A stretch of DNA of 64,000 nucleotides, taken from JBFWRI01 sp050248995. GTDB taxonomy: Bacteria; Pseudomonadota; Alphaproteobacteria; JAIXQD01. A model generated the notes under the pieces. That model saw only the letters and a list, made by a program, of their open reading frames with translations, had not been told where the DNA came from and did not search any database. The stretch spans positions 5,150 to 69,149 of the forward strand of contig JBFWRI010000007.1 in assembly GCA_050248995.1 (NCBI GenBank), given 5' to 3'. The position numbers were made by a program, and so were the translations under genes. Positions 8,090 to 17,149 of the stretch are shown piece by piece (the stretch's first letter is position 1; every line of letters begins with the position of its first letter).

Positions 8090-9988
8090 ATGAACCCCAT
8101 GCAGCTATCCCGTCACTACGGCTACACCCTGCGCTACATTTTCGCGCTCGTGCTGGTCGGCGCCGGCACGCTATACAGCCTTGCCGAGCTTGACCTCCAT
8201 ATCCGCCGCGGTGCCGCCTATATCAGCCATGTCGATGAAGCTGTCTACCAGTACGCTCTGATCAACCGTGTGGCCGGGCAGACAAACGTGCTGCGGCATT
8301 TCCATGACCACGAACAGAAGCAGTTGGCACAGGCGCGGGCACAGGATGCGTTGAACAAGCTTATCGTGTTGTCTGACAGTGCGCGGGGAAATATCCTTGA
8401 CCTTAGCCGCCTGCGGCACAGCCGCGACCCCGACCGTGCGCTGGATAACTGGCTGTTACGCTCGTTTGCGCCGCATCTGTATTATCGCGAGCACGCCGAC
8501 GACATCTACTTCGCCGGGCCGCAGGCCCTCGATCGTCGCATCCGTAACTTCATCTCGATGGCCGAGATATTTCTGGCCTCGCCCCTGCCTGCCGAACGCC
8601 ATGAGGCGGCCGAGTACCTGGGCCAATACCTGAAAATCGACCTGAACAGTGATGCCCGGCGCGTGGCGCTGGCCTTGCAGCTGGCAGGGCTGGCAGAATT
8701 CAAGCTGGCTGCGCTGACCGTCAAGATATACGCGATACTCAGCATCGTTATCCTTGTCGTTCTTGCGCTGACGGTTTTTCGCCCTCTATTCCGGCGCGTT
8801 CTGCAGACCGAAGCCCTGCTGCAGCAGCGCATGGAAGCGGCCGAAGCCGCCACGCTGGCCAAAAGCCGCTTTCTGGCCAATATGAGCCATGAAGTCCGCA
8901 CGCCGCTGAACGGTATTGTCGGCGTTGCCGAACTGCTTGACCAGATGCCTCTGCCAGCGCACCAGAAAAACCTTGTCAATGTCCTGCAGTCTTCGTGCCA
9001 GCACCTGCTGGATATCGTTAATGACATCCTTGATATATCCAAACTTGAAGCGCAACGGGTGACGCTGGAATCCATTCCCTTCGACCTGCGCACCATGTGC
9101 AACGAGCTACATGTCCTGATGAAACCGCGTGCTGGCGAATCCGGCCTGCAGTGGGATGTAATCTACGACAACGCCCTGCCGTCTGTATTTGAAGGCGACC
9201 CCACGCGCGTGCGACAAGTGCTGATGAACCTGCTGGGAAACGCCTTCAAGTTCACGGCAACAGGATTTGTACGCCTGAAAATCACCGGCCGGGCCACTGA
9301 TACATCGCATTACGAAATAACATTACAGGTGGAAGACAGCGGGATCGGCATCGCCCCGGCACGCATTTCCGCCCTGTTCCAGAAATTCACGCAGGCTGAT
9401 GAAAGCACCTCGCGCCAGTATGGAGGCACAGGACTGGGTCTCACCATCAGCAAGGAGCTTGTCGAGCTGATGGGCGGCTCCATTACTGTTCTCAGCCGAC
9501 CCGGTCATGGCTCCACCTTCACTGTAACACTTATACTGCCAACCGCCATTCTGTCGGCATCACATCCGCCGCCTCAGCCAGTCAGTAGCCGGCACAGGCA
9601 TATACTGCTTGTCGAAGACAGCGAAACCAATCAGCTGATCATAACGGCGCTGCTGGAGAATCAGGGCTGCAGTGTTACGGCTGCCCGCAACGGCCATGAG
9701 GCCGTGCAGCAGATCCAGAAAGGCGTTGGGTTCGATCTTGTGCTGATGGATTGCCAGATGCCAGGTATGGACGGTTTTGCTGCCACCCGTGAAATACGCC
9801 ATCTGCCGGGTGGCGAGGCCCTGCCTATCATCGCGCTGACAGCCGCCGCCGTGGATGGGGAACGCCAACGTTGCCTGAATGCAGGCATGAACGATTTCCT
9901 GACAAAGCCGGTGCGGCAGGCCGATTTGCAGGCGGCGCTGGCCCGCTACGCGCCGGGTGATGGGGGCGCCTTCCAGCAGGCGCTATGA
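8090..9988 (+). CDS. Hybrid sensor histidine kinase with C-terminal receiver
   Basis: A protein of 632 residues. Two membrane spans (about 12-34 and 213-232) bracket a periplasmic sensor of about 178 residues that resembles no family I can name. The HisKA motif FLANMSHEVRTPLNG places the phosphorylated histidine at 267. The ATPase domain shows NLLGNAFKFT (N box), DSGIGI (G1) and GTGLGL (G2). The receiver at about 500-620 has the acidic pair VED, phospho-acceptor D554 in LVLMDCQMPG and the lysine in TKP. The architecture is that of a BarA/ArcB-like phosphorelay kinase lacking its own HPt domain, so it would need a separate HPt partner. Its stop overlaps that of the convergent receiver gene by 6 bp (CTATGA). 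Confidence 0.93.
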   Translation: MNPMQLSRHYGYTLRYIFALVLVGAGTLYSLAELDLHIRRGAAYISHVDEAVYQYALINRVAGQTNVLRHFHDHEQKQLAQARAQDALNKLIVLSDSARGNILDLSRLRHSRDPDRALDNWLLRSFAPHLYYREHADDIYFAGPQALDRRIRNFISMAEIFLASPLPAERHEAAEYLGQYLKIDLNSDARRVALALQLAGLAEFKLAALTVKIYAILSIVILVVLALTVFRPLFRRVLQTEALLQQRMEAAEAATLAKSRFLANMSHEVRTPLNGIVGVAELLDQMPLPAHQKNLVNVLQSSCQHLLDIVNDILDISKLEAQRVTLESIPFDLRTMCNELHVLMKPRAGESGLQWDVIYDNALPSVFEGDPTRVRQVLMNLLGNAFKFTATGFVRLKITGRATDTSHYEITLQVEDSGIGIAPARISALFQKFTQADESTSRQYGGTGLGLTISKELVELMGGSITVLSRPGHGSTFTVTLILPTAILSASHPPPQPVSSRHRHILLVEDSETNQLIITALLENQGCSVTAARNGHEAVQQIQKGVGFDLVLMDCQMPGMDGFAATREIRHLPGGEALPIIALTAAAVDGERQRCLNAGMNDFLTKPVRQADLQAALARYAPGDGGAFQQAL

Positions 9989-10348
9989 ACAGTATTTGCG
10001 GATAACGGCAATCAGTTCGTCGGATTTAACAGGCTTATCCAACCACGCCGTAGCCCCTGCGTTGCGGCCCGCTTGGCGGCGGATATCATTGTTCTCGTCA
10101 CTCATCATCACGATCGGCAGTTTCTCATACTGGGGCTGTGAACGGATGCGTTTTGTCAGGGCGATGCCATCGGCTTCCGGCATATTCATGTCGGTCAGCA
10201 CACAGTCCGTCTTGTTGTATTCCAGCAGGTCCATCGCCTGCGCGGCGCTTTCGGCGGCCAGCACCTGATATCCATACTGGGTCAACGTGAACGCCAGCAT
10301 GTCGCGGATCACTTTGCTGTCGTCAACGGTAAGAATGGTGTGGGTCAT
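9983..10348 (-). CDS. Single-domain response regulator (CheY-like)
   Basis: A stand-alone receiver of 121 residues with all phosphorylation residues: acidic pair D9-D10, phospho-acceptor D53 in LTDMNMPEADG, S83 in the position of the conserved Thr/Ser, and K105 in DKPVK. There is no output domain, so it must act by protein contact, as with CheY at the flagellar switch or a phosphorelay intermediate such as DivK. It faces the hybrid histidine kinase gene tail to tail, which makes the kinase a plausible but unproven partner. No chemotaxis genes are present in the window. Confidence 0.92.
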   Translation of the reverse strand: MTHTILTVDDSKVIRDMLAFTLTQYGYQVLAAESAAQAMDLLEYNKTDCVLTDMNMPEADGIALTKRIRSQPQYEKLPIVMMSDENNDIRRQAGRNAGATAWLDKPVKSDELIAVIRKYCS

Positions 10349-10388
10349 GCCTGCTATTTAAGGCGATTAGACATATATGGCAAGAAAA

Positions 10389-10463
10389 TGGTGGGCGATG
10401 AGAGATTCGAACTCCCGACCAACTCGGTGTAAACGAGCTGCGCTACCGCTGCGCCAATCGCCC
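10389..10463 (-). tRNA. tRNA-Val(TAC)
   Basis: On the minus strand the sequence begins GGGCGAT, has a D-arm GCGC-AGCGGTA-GCGC, an anticodon arm CTCGT-TTACACC-GAG with anticodon TAC, a T-arm with GTTCGAATC, and ends ATCGCCC-A-CCA. The acceptor stem pairs over seven positions and CCA is encoded. It lies just downstream of the hupB terminator, a common neighbour pair (lon, hupB, tRNA-Val) in alphaproteobacteria. Confidence 0.95.
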
Positions 10464-10510
10464 AGTCCATTTCAACACCACATCTCTTACCGGCAAGTTT
10501 GGAATACTGC

Positions 10511-10542
10511 AAACAAAAACGCCCGCAAGATACCTGCGGGCG
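10511..10542 (-). terminator. Rho-independent terminator of hupB
   Basis: On the minus strand CGCCCGCA-GGTATCT-TGCGGGCG forms a perfect 8-bp G+C-rich stem followed by TTTTTGTTT, about 20 bases after the hupB stop codon. Confidence 0.92.
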
Positions 10543-10563
10543 TGAAATAGACGTGGAAAAAGC

Positions 10564-10836
10564 TTATTGGATGGCGTCGGCCAGCTGCTTGCCGCCCTTG
10601 AACTTGACGCGCTTTTTCTTGGGAATCTGGATCTCTTCGCCCGTGCGTGGGTTACGTCCCATACCGGCTTTACGCACAGCCACGCCAAACGTGCCGAAAC
10701 CAACAATGCGCACTTCCTCGCCTTTTTTCAGGGCCCGTTCGATCACCGTAATGAAGGCGTCCAGCGAACGCATCGCATCTGATTTTGACAGCTTGGCGGT
10801 GGCGGCAATGTCCGCCACAAGTTCCATCTTGTTCAT
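10564..10836 (-). CDS. hupB: DNA-binding protein HU
   Basis: A 90-residue member of the HU/IHF family. It starts MNKMELVADIA, has the hinge and beta-arm region with GFGTFGV and the DNA-intercalating arm tip GRNPRTGEEI with its conserved proline, and ends in the helix GKQLADAI. HU bends and compacts DNA non-specifically as a dimer. The position directly after lon is the typical alphaproteobacterial arrangement, but it has its own promoter and a strong terminator, so it is probably transcribed independently and abundantly. Full family length, no anomalies. Confidence 0.97.
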   Translation of the reverse strand: MNKMELVADIAATAKLSKSDAMRSLDAFITVIERALKKGEEVRIVGFGTFGVAVRKAGMGRNPRTGEEIQIPKKKRVKFKGGKQLADAIQ

Positions 10837-10870
10837 AACAATCCCCTTGGATAAATGACGTTATACGAAA

Positions 10871-10899
10871 AAGCTACGCACCGCAGCACAAGGCGTCAA
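10871..10899 (-). promoter_or_regulatory. Sigma-70-type promoter of hupB
   Basis: On the minus strand TTGACG, a 17-base spacer and TAGCTT lie about 35-60 bases upstream of the hupB start codon. The TTGAC -35 box is typical of alphaproteobacterial housekeeping promoters. The -10 box is only a partial match. Confidence 0.6.
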
Positions 10900-10924
10900 C
10901 CTTGCATTCGCCAAAATCAGCGGC

Positions 10925-10973
10925 CAAAAAGAAAATTTTCAGGGTTGCGGCAGCGACGAATCGCACACCGCAA
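10925..10973 (-). terminator. Intrinsic terminator of lon
   Basis: Five bases after the lon stop codon the minus strand reads TTGCGG-tgt-GCGA-TTCG-TCGC-tg-CCGCAA, a two-part stem capped by a TTCG tetraloop, followed by CCCTGAAAATTTTCTTTTT. The T-rich tail is interrupted, but the hairpin is strong. Confidence 0.7.
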
Positions 10974-10977
10974 TCAC

Positions 10978-13377
10978 CTAATGCCTGACCGTTTCTTCCG
11001 GCTTTGATTCACGCGATGCATACAACGCCGCCTCGTCTTCCGCCGTCCACGGGATCGGTTTCAGTTCCTGCGCCAGTGCATGCCTCAACACTTCGTCCGC
11101 ATGATCCACCGGAATGATGGTCATACCCTTCTTCACGTTGTCCGGAATCTCGGCCAAGTCCTTTTCGTTTTCCTTCGGGATCAGTACTGTCTTGATACCG
11201 CTCCGCAATGCCGCCAGCAGCTTTTCTTTCAGGCCGCCGATGGGTAGGACACGTCCGCGCAGCGTGATTTCGCCGGTCATAGCTACATCTTTCTTCACCG
11301 GTACGCCTGTCAGAACCGATACCATCGACGTCATCATCGCGATACCTGCTGACGGACCGTCTTTCGGCGTCGCGCCTTCGGGAACGTGAACGTGGATATC
11401 GCGTTTATCGAACATGCTGGGCTTGATGCCATAGGTCACCGAACGCGAACGCACGAAGCTTTCCGCTGCCTGGATCGATTCCTTCATGACATCGCCCAGC
11501 TTGCCAGTACTGACCACACGGCCCTTGCCCGGCAGCATCACGGCTTCAATCGAAAGGATTTCGCCACCGACCTCGGTCCACGCCAGACCGGTCACAACAC
11601 CCACCTGATCCTGGTCTTCAGCCAGGTCGAAACGGAAGCGACGCACGCCGGCATATTTCTCAAGGTTCTTGGCTGTGATGGTGATGGTCTCTTTCTTCTT
11701 GGCGACAATCTCCTTCACCGACTTGCGGCACAGGTTGGCAAGCTCGCGCTCCAGGTTACGCACCCCGGCTTCGCGCGTGTAGTAACGCACAAGGTCACGC
11801 AGTGCACTGTCTTCTACCTTCAGCTCGCCCTTCTTCAGGCCGTTGGCAGCCAGCTGCTTGGGCATCAGGTGCTGCTTCATAATCTGCACCTTCTCGTCTT
11901 CCGTATAGCCCGACAGGCGGATGATTTCCATGCGGTCCAACAACGGCTGTGGCATGCGCAGGCTGTTCGCCGTACAGACGAACATAACGTCTGACAGGTC
12001 ATAGTCGATTTCAAGATAGTGGTCACTAAACGTGTGGTTTTGTTCAGGGTCCAGCACTTCCAGCAGCGCCGACGACGGGTCGCCGCGCCAGTCCTGCCCC
12101 AGCTTGTCGATTTCATCCAGCAGGAATAGCGGATTTGATGACTTGGCCTTCTTCATGCCTTGAATGACCTTGCCGGGCATCGAGCCAATGTAGGTGCGAC
12201 GGTGGCCGCGGATTTCGGCTTCATCACGCACGCCACCGAGCGACATGCGAACGAAGTTGCGGCCGGTGGCTTCGGCCATGGCCTTGCCCAGCGACGTCTT
12301 ACCAACGCCCGGCGGGCCGACGAGGCACAGGATCGGGCCTTTGATTTTGGGTGCACGCGCCTGCACGGCTAGATACTCAAGGATGCGTTCCTTGACCTTG
12401 TCCAGGCCATAGTGCTCCTTGTCCAGAACCTTTTCGGCGCGGGTGATGTCTTTTTTAACCTTGGTGCGCTTACCCCATGGGATACTGACAATCCAGTCAA
12501 GGTAATTGCGGATGACGGTCGCCTCGGCACTCATCGGCGACATCACGCGCAGCTTTTTCAGTTCAGCTTCAGCGCGCTCGCGCGCTTCCTTGCTCAGCTT
12601 GAGGCCACGAATCTTTTCGGCGAATTCGTCGGCTTCATTGCGGCCATCTTCGCCCTCGCCAAGCTCTTTCTGAATGGCCTTCATCTGCTCGTTCAGGTAA
12701 TATTCGCGCTGCGTCTTTTCCATCTGCTTCTTCACGCGACTGCGGATGCGCTTCTCAACCTGCAGGACACCAATTTCGCCTTCCATGAAGCTGAAGACCT
12801 TTTCAAGCCGTGCGGCAGTGTTTACTTCTTCCAGCAGACCCTGCTTTTCTTCGATCTTCAGGGCCAGATGAGATGCCACATTGTCGGCCAGCTTGGCTGG
12901 TTCATCCACCTGACTCAGGCTCACCATCACTTCAGGCGGAATCTTCTTGTTCAGCTTTATGTAATTATCAAACTGCGCGACAACCGTGCGCACAAGTGCG
13001 CGCAGGTCGGTTTCCTCGGCCCCAGCCGATTCCACCACCAGTTCATAGTTCGCTTCGAAGTAAGCATCCGATTGCGTGAAGTCACTGACCTTGGCGCGGG
13101 CAATGCCTTCCACCAGCACCTTCACCGTACCGTCCGGCAGGCGCAGCAGTTGCAGGATGTTGCCTACCGTACCGAAACGGTACAGGTCATTCGCATCCGG
13201 CTCATCTTTGCTGGCGTCCCGCTGGGTCAGCAGCAGGATGTGCTTTTCCTCGGCCATCGCTTCTTCCAGCGCGCGTACGGATTTATCGCGCCCCACGAAC
13301 AGCGGCACAATCATGTGCGGAAAAACGACGATATCGCGCAGCGGCAATACAGGAAGCGGAGATGTTGTTGTAGGCAT
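10978..13377 (-). CDS. lon: ATP-dependent protease Lon
   Basis: A full-length LonA of 799 residues. The N-terminal substrate-binding domain opens with LPVLPLRDIVVFPHM. The central AAA+ module has Walker A GPPGVGKT and Walker B LFLLDEIDK. The C-terminal protease domain has PKDGPSAG, whose serine is the nucleophile, with the partner lysine in GGLKEKLLAA. Lon degrades damaged and regulatory proteins in the cytoplasm; in Caulobacter these include CcrM, SciP and DnaA. The gene sits between hupB and clpX, but two unknown plus-strand genes separate it from clpX, so it is transcribed alone. A candidate heat-shock-like promoter lies about 100 bases upstream and a terminator directly downstream. Confidence 0.98.
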   Translation of the reverse strand: MPTTTSPLPVLPLRDIVVFPHMIVPLFVGRDKSVRALEEAMAEEKHILLLTQRDASKDEPDANDLYRFGTVGNILQLLRLPDGTVKVLVEGIARAKVSDFTQSDAYFEANYELVVESAGAEETDLRALVRTVVAQFDNYIKLNKKIPPEVMVSLSQVDEPAKLADNVASHLALKIEEKQGLLEEVNTAARLEKVFSFMEGEIGVLQVEKRIRSRVKKQMEKTQREYYLNEQMKAIQKELGEGEDGRNEADEFAEKIRGLKLSKEARERAEAELKKLRVMSPMSAEATVIRNYLDWIVSIPWGKRTKVKKDITRAEKVLDKEHYGLDKVKERILEYLAVQARAPKIKGPILCLVGPPGVGKTSLGKAMAEATGRNFVRMSLGGVRDEAEIRGHRRTYIGSMPGKVIQGMKKAKSSNPLFLLDEIDKLGQDWRGDPSSALLEVLDPEQNHTFSDHYLEIDYDLSDVMFVCTANSLRMPQPLLDRMEIIRLSGYTEDEKVQIMKQHLMPKQLAANGLKKGELKVEDSALRDLVRYYTREAGVRNLERELANLCRKSVKEIVAKKKETITITAKNLEKYAGVRRFRFDLAEDQDQVGVVTGLAWTEVGGEILSIEAVMLPGKGRVVSTGKLGDVMKESIQAAESFVRSRSVTYGIKPSMFDKRDIHVHVPEGATPKDGPSAGIAMMTSMVSVLTGVPVKKDVAMTGEITLRGRVLPIGGLKEKLLAALRSGIKTVLIPKENEKDLAEIPDNVKKGMTIIPVDHADEVLRHALAQELKPIPWTAEDEAALYASRESKPEETVRH

Positions 13378-13466
13378 GTAAGACCTTCGGACTGCAGATG
13401 GAAGGATTAGAGCGCGATTCGTAGAGAATACCCTCTAACCCCCACCAACGGGTTAATAGCTTAAGT

Positions 13467-13497
13467 ATTATATTGGCACGGAAACGCCTTTTTTCAA
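13467..13497 (-). promoter_or_regulatory. Candidate heat-shock or sigma-70 promoter of lon
   Basis: On the minus strand TTGAAA is followed after 15 bases by CCAATATAAT. TTGAAA with a CC-rich -10 resembles sigma-32 promoters, and TATAAT at the end would also fit sigma-70 with a long spacer. It lies 90-120 bases upstream of the lon start codon. Confidence 0.45.
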
Positions 13498-13539
13498 CAG
13501 CCCGGAAACGCTGCAAAACAAGGTGAAAGTAATCAAACA

Positions 13540-14085
13540 TTGCTATTTAAGCTTCGAAAGTTGTACGAATTCGCCATGTCAGCCTGGTCTTTTGTCAGAC
13601 ACCACCGCATCGATATAGACGCCGCCCGCGAGGCGCGCGCCAGCATCCGACGGCGCCAGATACAAAAAGCCGCTCTGTTTGGCAGCGTGCTATATCTGGC
13701 CACGGTCTATGACCCCTTTTACATGCTAACACCACTGCCTGATGAAAGCGCCCGCCACGCCGCACCATCTGCCGTTGTCCGCATCCCGCAGGAAAACGTT
13801 GCCGAAAGATTCGTTGCATTTATCGAAAGCAGAAACGGCTCGACCGGCGAGGCGCTGGCCAGCGTCGGCGGGCGTAATACGTTCTGGTTTCCCGACACAG
13901 GAGCCGAGGACAGCCGAGCATGGTATGTGCGCTCGGTAGAAGCGACAGCCAACAATCACTGTATCAGCGGCACTATCCTGTACAGCCGCAACCTTGACGC
14001 TCTGCTGCAGGCTGCGCAGGGCCAGCGCACCAGTCTACCGCAGGGCGTCCATGCGCGTGACTATCAAGCCTGCTTTATCGGTTAG
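13540..14085 (+). CDS. Unknown protein with a possible membrane segment
   Basis: A protein of 181 residues from a TTG at 13540, or 169 residues from an ATG at 13576; neither has a convincing ribosome binding site, and the start is undecided. Residues about 40-65 (KAALFGSVLYLATVYDPFYML) could be a signal anchor. The rest contains GGRNTFWFPD and a pair of cysteines near residues 142 and 178 that could form a disulfide if the domain is exported. I recognise no family. It is followed after 6 bp by another unknown gene on the same strand, so the two probably form a unit. Together they separate lon from clpX, which are neighbours in most relatives. Confidence 0.65.
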   Translation: MLFKLRKLYEFAMSAWSFVRHHRIDIDAAREARASIRRRQIQKAALFGSVLYLATVYDPFYMLTPLPDESARHAAPSAVVRIPQENVAERFVAFIESRNGSTGEALASVGGRNTFWFPDTGAEDSRAWYVRSVEATANNHCISGTILYSRNLDALLQAAQGQRTSLPQGVHARDYQACFIG

Positions 14086-14091
14086 ATAGCC

Positions 14092-15120
14092 ATGCCCCGC
14101 ACTTATCCTGTTACGAAATTCGGGCTTTTGGGCCCAGAAAATCTGTGCGCAGCGCTGACAGATCTGCGCGAACCAACAGATGACGTTGATCTCGAGGTGC
14201 GCAACCGGCAGATTAGTCGCAGCTTCACGATGAATGTACTGAATGTCTGGTGGCCTTGGTTTCGGGAACAGCAGGCTGCAGGCGTCACAAAATACGAATT
14301 CGACCAGATCGCCTTTGTGCATGACTGGTTCATGGATGACAAACCCAAAAGCCCCTACCAACACTGGCTGCCCCGCTGCCACGCGCGCCTGAGCGGACTT
14401 GGGTACGATGGCCTGTTTCATGATACGGCCCTGTACCTGCTGGAATGCGTGATGCCATCAACCGAAGTGTTCGCCGATCAGGTGATGGCGGACAAGATCG
14501 CCCTGCCCGGCGAACAGGGTCTGGTTGTAAAAGCGGCTATCAAAATGGCGCGGCAGACTGACAAGCTGTTCAGCTACAAGATGAACGGCCTCAGCGAAAT
14601 GGCGCATGATATCCTGTCGTACTTTTCGCTGGTTGCGGAACAGCATCACAAGCATACGGGGCGCCGCCTTGGCGCTGATGAATGGCCGGTTTTCGCCCGA
14701 TTCTGGAAAACCTATCAGCTGCAGGCTTCGCTGCTGCCTAAATTCATCCACCACCCGCAAATGATTTTTGCACAGGAAGCACCCGAAAAAGCTTTTCAGC
14801 TTCATTACGACGAAACCGGGCACCTGACCGGCATCAAAATCCGCAAAGGCACAAAAGAAGAAATCACCGCCATCGTCAAAGACTGGCCGCCGCAACAGGA
14901 ACTCGATCTTTCACTTATCCTTGGCGACGCACCCAGGTTCCCGGGTTATAGCGGCTGCCCTGCCGCACACGCCAGCCCGGCTGGCAATCCATATGAATCG
15001 GCGGTGGCTGGTCTGCTGGATATGTATCTGGACAAGGTTGGCGCCACCATCACGCAAATCGAGAGACAGCAAAAACCGCTGCCTGAACCCGCTAAACCTG
15101 ATGGATGTAAAATCGCCTAG
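14092..15120 (+). CDS. Unknown soluble protein of 342 residues
   Basis: No family recognised. The protein starts MPRTYPVTKFGLLGPENL, has several aromatic-rich helices (for example NVLNVWWPWFREQQ) and near residue 285 a glycine-cysteine-histidine patch (FPGYSGCPAAHA) that might bind a ligand or metal. There is no signal peptide or membrane span, and codon use matches the neighbours. It follows the previous unknown gene by 6 bp and is probably co-transcribed with it. Its stop codon TAG lies within the palindrome CTAG, which is simultaneously the stop of the convergent clpX gene. Confidence 0.75.
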   Translation: MPRTYPVTKFGLLGPENLCAALTDLREPTDDVDLEVRNRQISRSFTMNVLNVWWPWFREQQAAGVTKYEFDQIAFVHDWFMDDKPKSPYQHWLPRCHARLSGLGYDGLFHDTALYLLECVMPSTEVFADQVMADKIALPGEQGLVVKAAIKMARQTDKLFSYKMNGLSEMAHDILSYFSLVAEQHHKHTGRRLGADEWPVFARFWKTYQLQASLLPKFIHHPQMIFAQEAPEKAFQLHYDETGHLTGIKIRKGTKEEITAIVKDWPPQQELDLSLILGDAPRFPGYSGCPAAHASPAGNPYESAVAGLLDMYLDKVGATITQIERQQKPLPEPAKPDGCKIA

Positions 15121-16418
15121 GCGATCTGGCTTTCGATCTTGGCTGGCTCTTCCTTCTTGCCGCCTTCCACAACCTTCTTCGGGCCGTGAACGTACTGCGG
15201 CTTCGCCTTGCCTTCCACAACGTCACCGTTGATGACGACCTTCTGGATATCCGTCGAACCTGGCATATCGAACATCGGATCCAGCAGGATGCCTTCCATG
15301 ATCGAGCGAAGACCGCGGGCACCGGTTTTGCGCTCAAGCGCCTTCTTGGCGATCGCGCTGAGAGCGTCTTCCGTGAATTCAAGGCCGACGTTTTCCATCT
15401 CGAACAGGCGCTGGTACTGCTTGACCAGGGCGTTTTTCGGTGTCGACAGGATGTCGATCAGCGCCGCCTCATCAAGGTCGTTCAGCGTCGCGATAACCGG
15501 CAGACGGCCAACGAATTCGGGAATAAGACCGAACTTCAGCAAATCGTCCGGCTCAACCTGGGCAAACAGCTCACCGATACGGTGCTCACTGGCGCTGCGC
15601 ACGTCGGCGCCAAAACCGATGGCCGTACCACGTCCACGCTGGGCGATAATCTTGTCGAGGCCGGCGAACGCACCGCCACAGATGAACAGGATGTTGGCCG
15701 TATCCACCTGCAGGAATTCTTGCTGCGGATGCTTGCGACCGCCCTGCGGGGGCACCGAAGCCACTGTGCCTTCCATGATTTTCAGCAGTGCCTGCTGCAC
15801 ACCTTCGCCCGATACGTCGCGCGTGATGCTGGGGTTGTCCGACTTGCGGCTGATCTTGTCGATTTCGTCGATGTAAACGATGCCGCGCTGGGCGCGCTCG
15901 ACGTTGTAGTCGGCAGCTTGCAGCAGCTTCAGGATAATGTTCTCGACGTCTTCCCCCACGTAACCAGCTTCGGTCAACGTCGTGGCGTCGGCCATGGTGA
16001 ACGGCACATCAAGGATGCGGGCCAGCGTCTGCGCCAGCAGCGTCTTGCCCGAGCCGGTTGGCCCGATCAGCATAATGTTCGATTTCTGCAGCTCGATATC
16101 GCTGCCCTTCTGGGCATGGCCGATACGCTTGTAGTGGTTGTGAACCGCGACCGACAGCACGCGCTTGGCGCGTTCCTGGCCGATGACGTATTCATCAAGA
16201 ACCTTCTGGATGTCTTTCGGGCTGGGCACGCCGCTGGTCGACTTCGACAATGTCGACTTGCTCTCTTCGCGGATGATCTCGGTACAAAGGTCAACGCACT
16301 CGTCGCAGATGAAGACCGTGGGGCCTGCGATCAGCTTGCGCACTTCGTGCTGGCTCTTCCCGCAGAAAGAGCAGTAGAGAGTGTTTTTGCTATCACCGCT
16401 GCTTGCTTTTGTTGACAT
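15117..16418 (-). CDS. clpX: ATP-dependent Clp protease ATP-binding subunit ClpX
   Basis: A complete ClpX of 433 residues. The N-terminal zinc-binding domain has four cysteines (C16, C19, C38, C41). The AAA+ module shows Walker A GPTGSGKT, Walker B VYIDEIDK, a pore-loop region GYVGED and the RKSDNPSITRD segment that contacts ClpP and substrate. ClpX unfolds proteins, in Caulobacter-like bacteria including CtrA, and feeds them to ClpP. clpP lies 62 bp upstream on the same strand, the normal clpP-clpX order. The C-terminal tail (KKVVEGGKKEEPAKIESQIA) is longer and more charged than in E. coli, as is common in alphaproteobacteria. Confidence 0.98.
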   Translation of the reverse strand: MSTKASSGDSKNTLYCSFCGKSQHEVRKLIAGPTVFICDECVDLCTEIIREESKSTLSKSTSGVPSPKDIQKVLDEYVIGQERAKRVLSVAVHNHYKRIGHAQKGSDIELQKSNIMLIGPTGSGKTLLAQTLARILDVPFTMADATTLTEAGYVGEDVENIILKLLQAADYNVERAQRGIVYIDEIDKISRKSDNPSITRDVSGEGVQQALLKIMEGTVASVPPQGGRKHPQQEFLQVDTANILFICGGAFAGLDKIIAQRGRGTAIGFGADVRSASEHRIGELFAQVEPDDLLKFGLIPEFVGRLPVIATLNDLDEAALIDILSTPKNALVKQYQRLFEMENVGLEFTEDALSAIAKKALERKTGARGLRSIMEGILLDPMFDMPGSTDIQKVVINGDVVEGKAKPQYVHGPKKVVEGGKKEEPAKIESQIA

Positions 16419-16480
16419 TACCTTCGTCCCTTTACCCTTTAACCTTGCCAGACCAGTTCTTAATAACTGCTTACCGTCAC

Positions 16481-17149
16481 CTAGGCCGCTTTCGATGCCG
16501 TTCCAGTTGATGGGCGCTTATCCACAACATGGTCGATCAGGCCGAAGGCCTTGGCTTCGTCAGCACTCATGAAGTTGTCGCGTTCCATAGCCTTTTCAAT
16601 GGCATCCAGCGGCTGCCCTGTATATTTCACATACAGATTGTTCAAACGGGCGCGCATTTTCAGGATTTCGCGCGCCTGGATCTCGATATCAGTGGCCTGC
16701 CCGCGGGCACCGCCTGAAGGCTGGTGGATCATAACACGAGCTTCCGGCAGGCAATAACGCTTGCCCTTCTCGCCAGCCGTCAGGATGAACGAGCCAGCCG
16801 ATGCCGCCTGACCGACGCACACTGTCGATACGGGGCAGCGAATGTATTGCATCGTATCGTGAATGGCGTTCGCCGACGTCACAACACCACCGGGCGAGTT
16901 GATATACATCGAAATTTCCTTGTCGGGATTTTCTGCTTCCAGGAACAGCAACTGCGCGCAGATCAGCGACGACATGCCATCTTCGAATTCACCGGTCAGG
17001 AAAATGATGCGTTCGCGCAGCAGGCGCGAGAAAATATCGAAAGCGCGCTCGCCGCGTGACGATTGTTCGACGACCATCGGCACAAGGTTGGCGGTCACCT
17101 CGGCGGTGGCGGATGACATATGGGGTAGAACGTAGGGGTTGTTGTACAT
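16481..17149 (-). CDS. clpP: ATP-dependent Clp protease proteolytic subunit ClpP
   Basis: A serine protease of 222 residues. The start at 17149 (MYNNPYVLPH) is preferred over an upstream in-frame ATG at 17194, because AACGGAG lies 7 bases before it and ClpP homologues begin near here. The catalytic triad is S117 in GQAASAGS, H142 in RVMIHQPSGG and D191 in MERDNF. ClpP forms a double heptamer that degrades proteins unfolded by ClpX. It precedes clpX in the same direction. Upstream, instead of tig, lie glycosyltransferase and methyltransferase genes. A TTGACG motif near 17195-17200 on the minus strand may be the -35 of its promoter. Confidence 0.97.
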   Translation of the reverse strand: MYNNPYVLPHMSSATAEVTANLVPMVVEQSSRGERAFDIFSRLLRERIIFLTGEFEDGMSSLICAQLLFLEAENPDKEISMYINSPGGVVTSANAIHDTMQYIRCPVSTVCVGQAASAGSFILTAGEKGKRYCLPEARVMIHQPSGGARGQATDIEIQAREILKMRARLNNLYVKYTGQPLDAIEKAMERDNFMSADEAKAFGLIDHVVDKRPSTGTASKAA

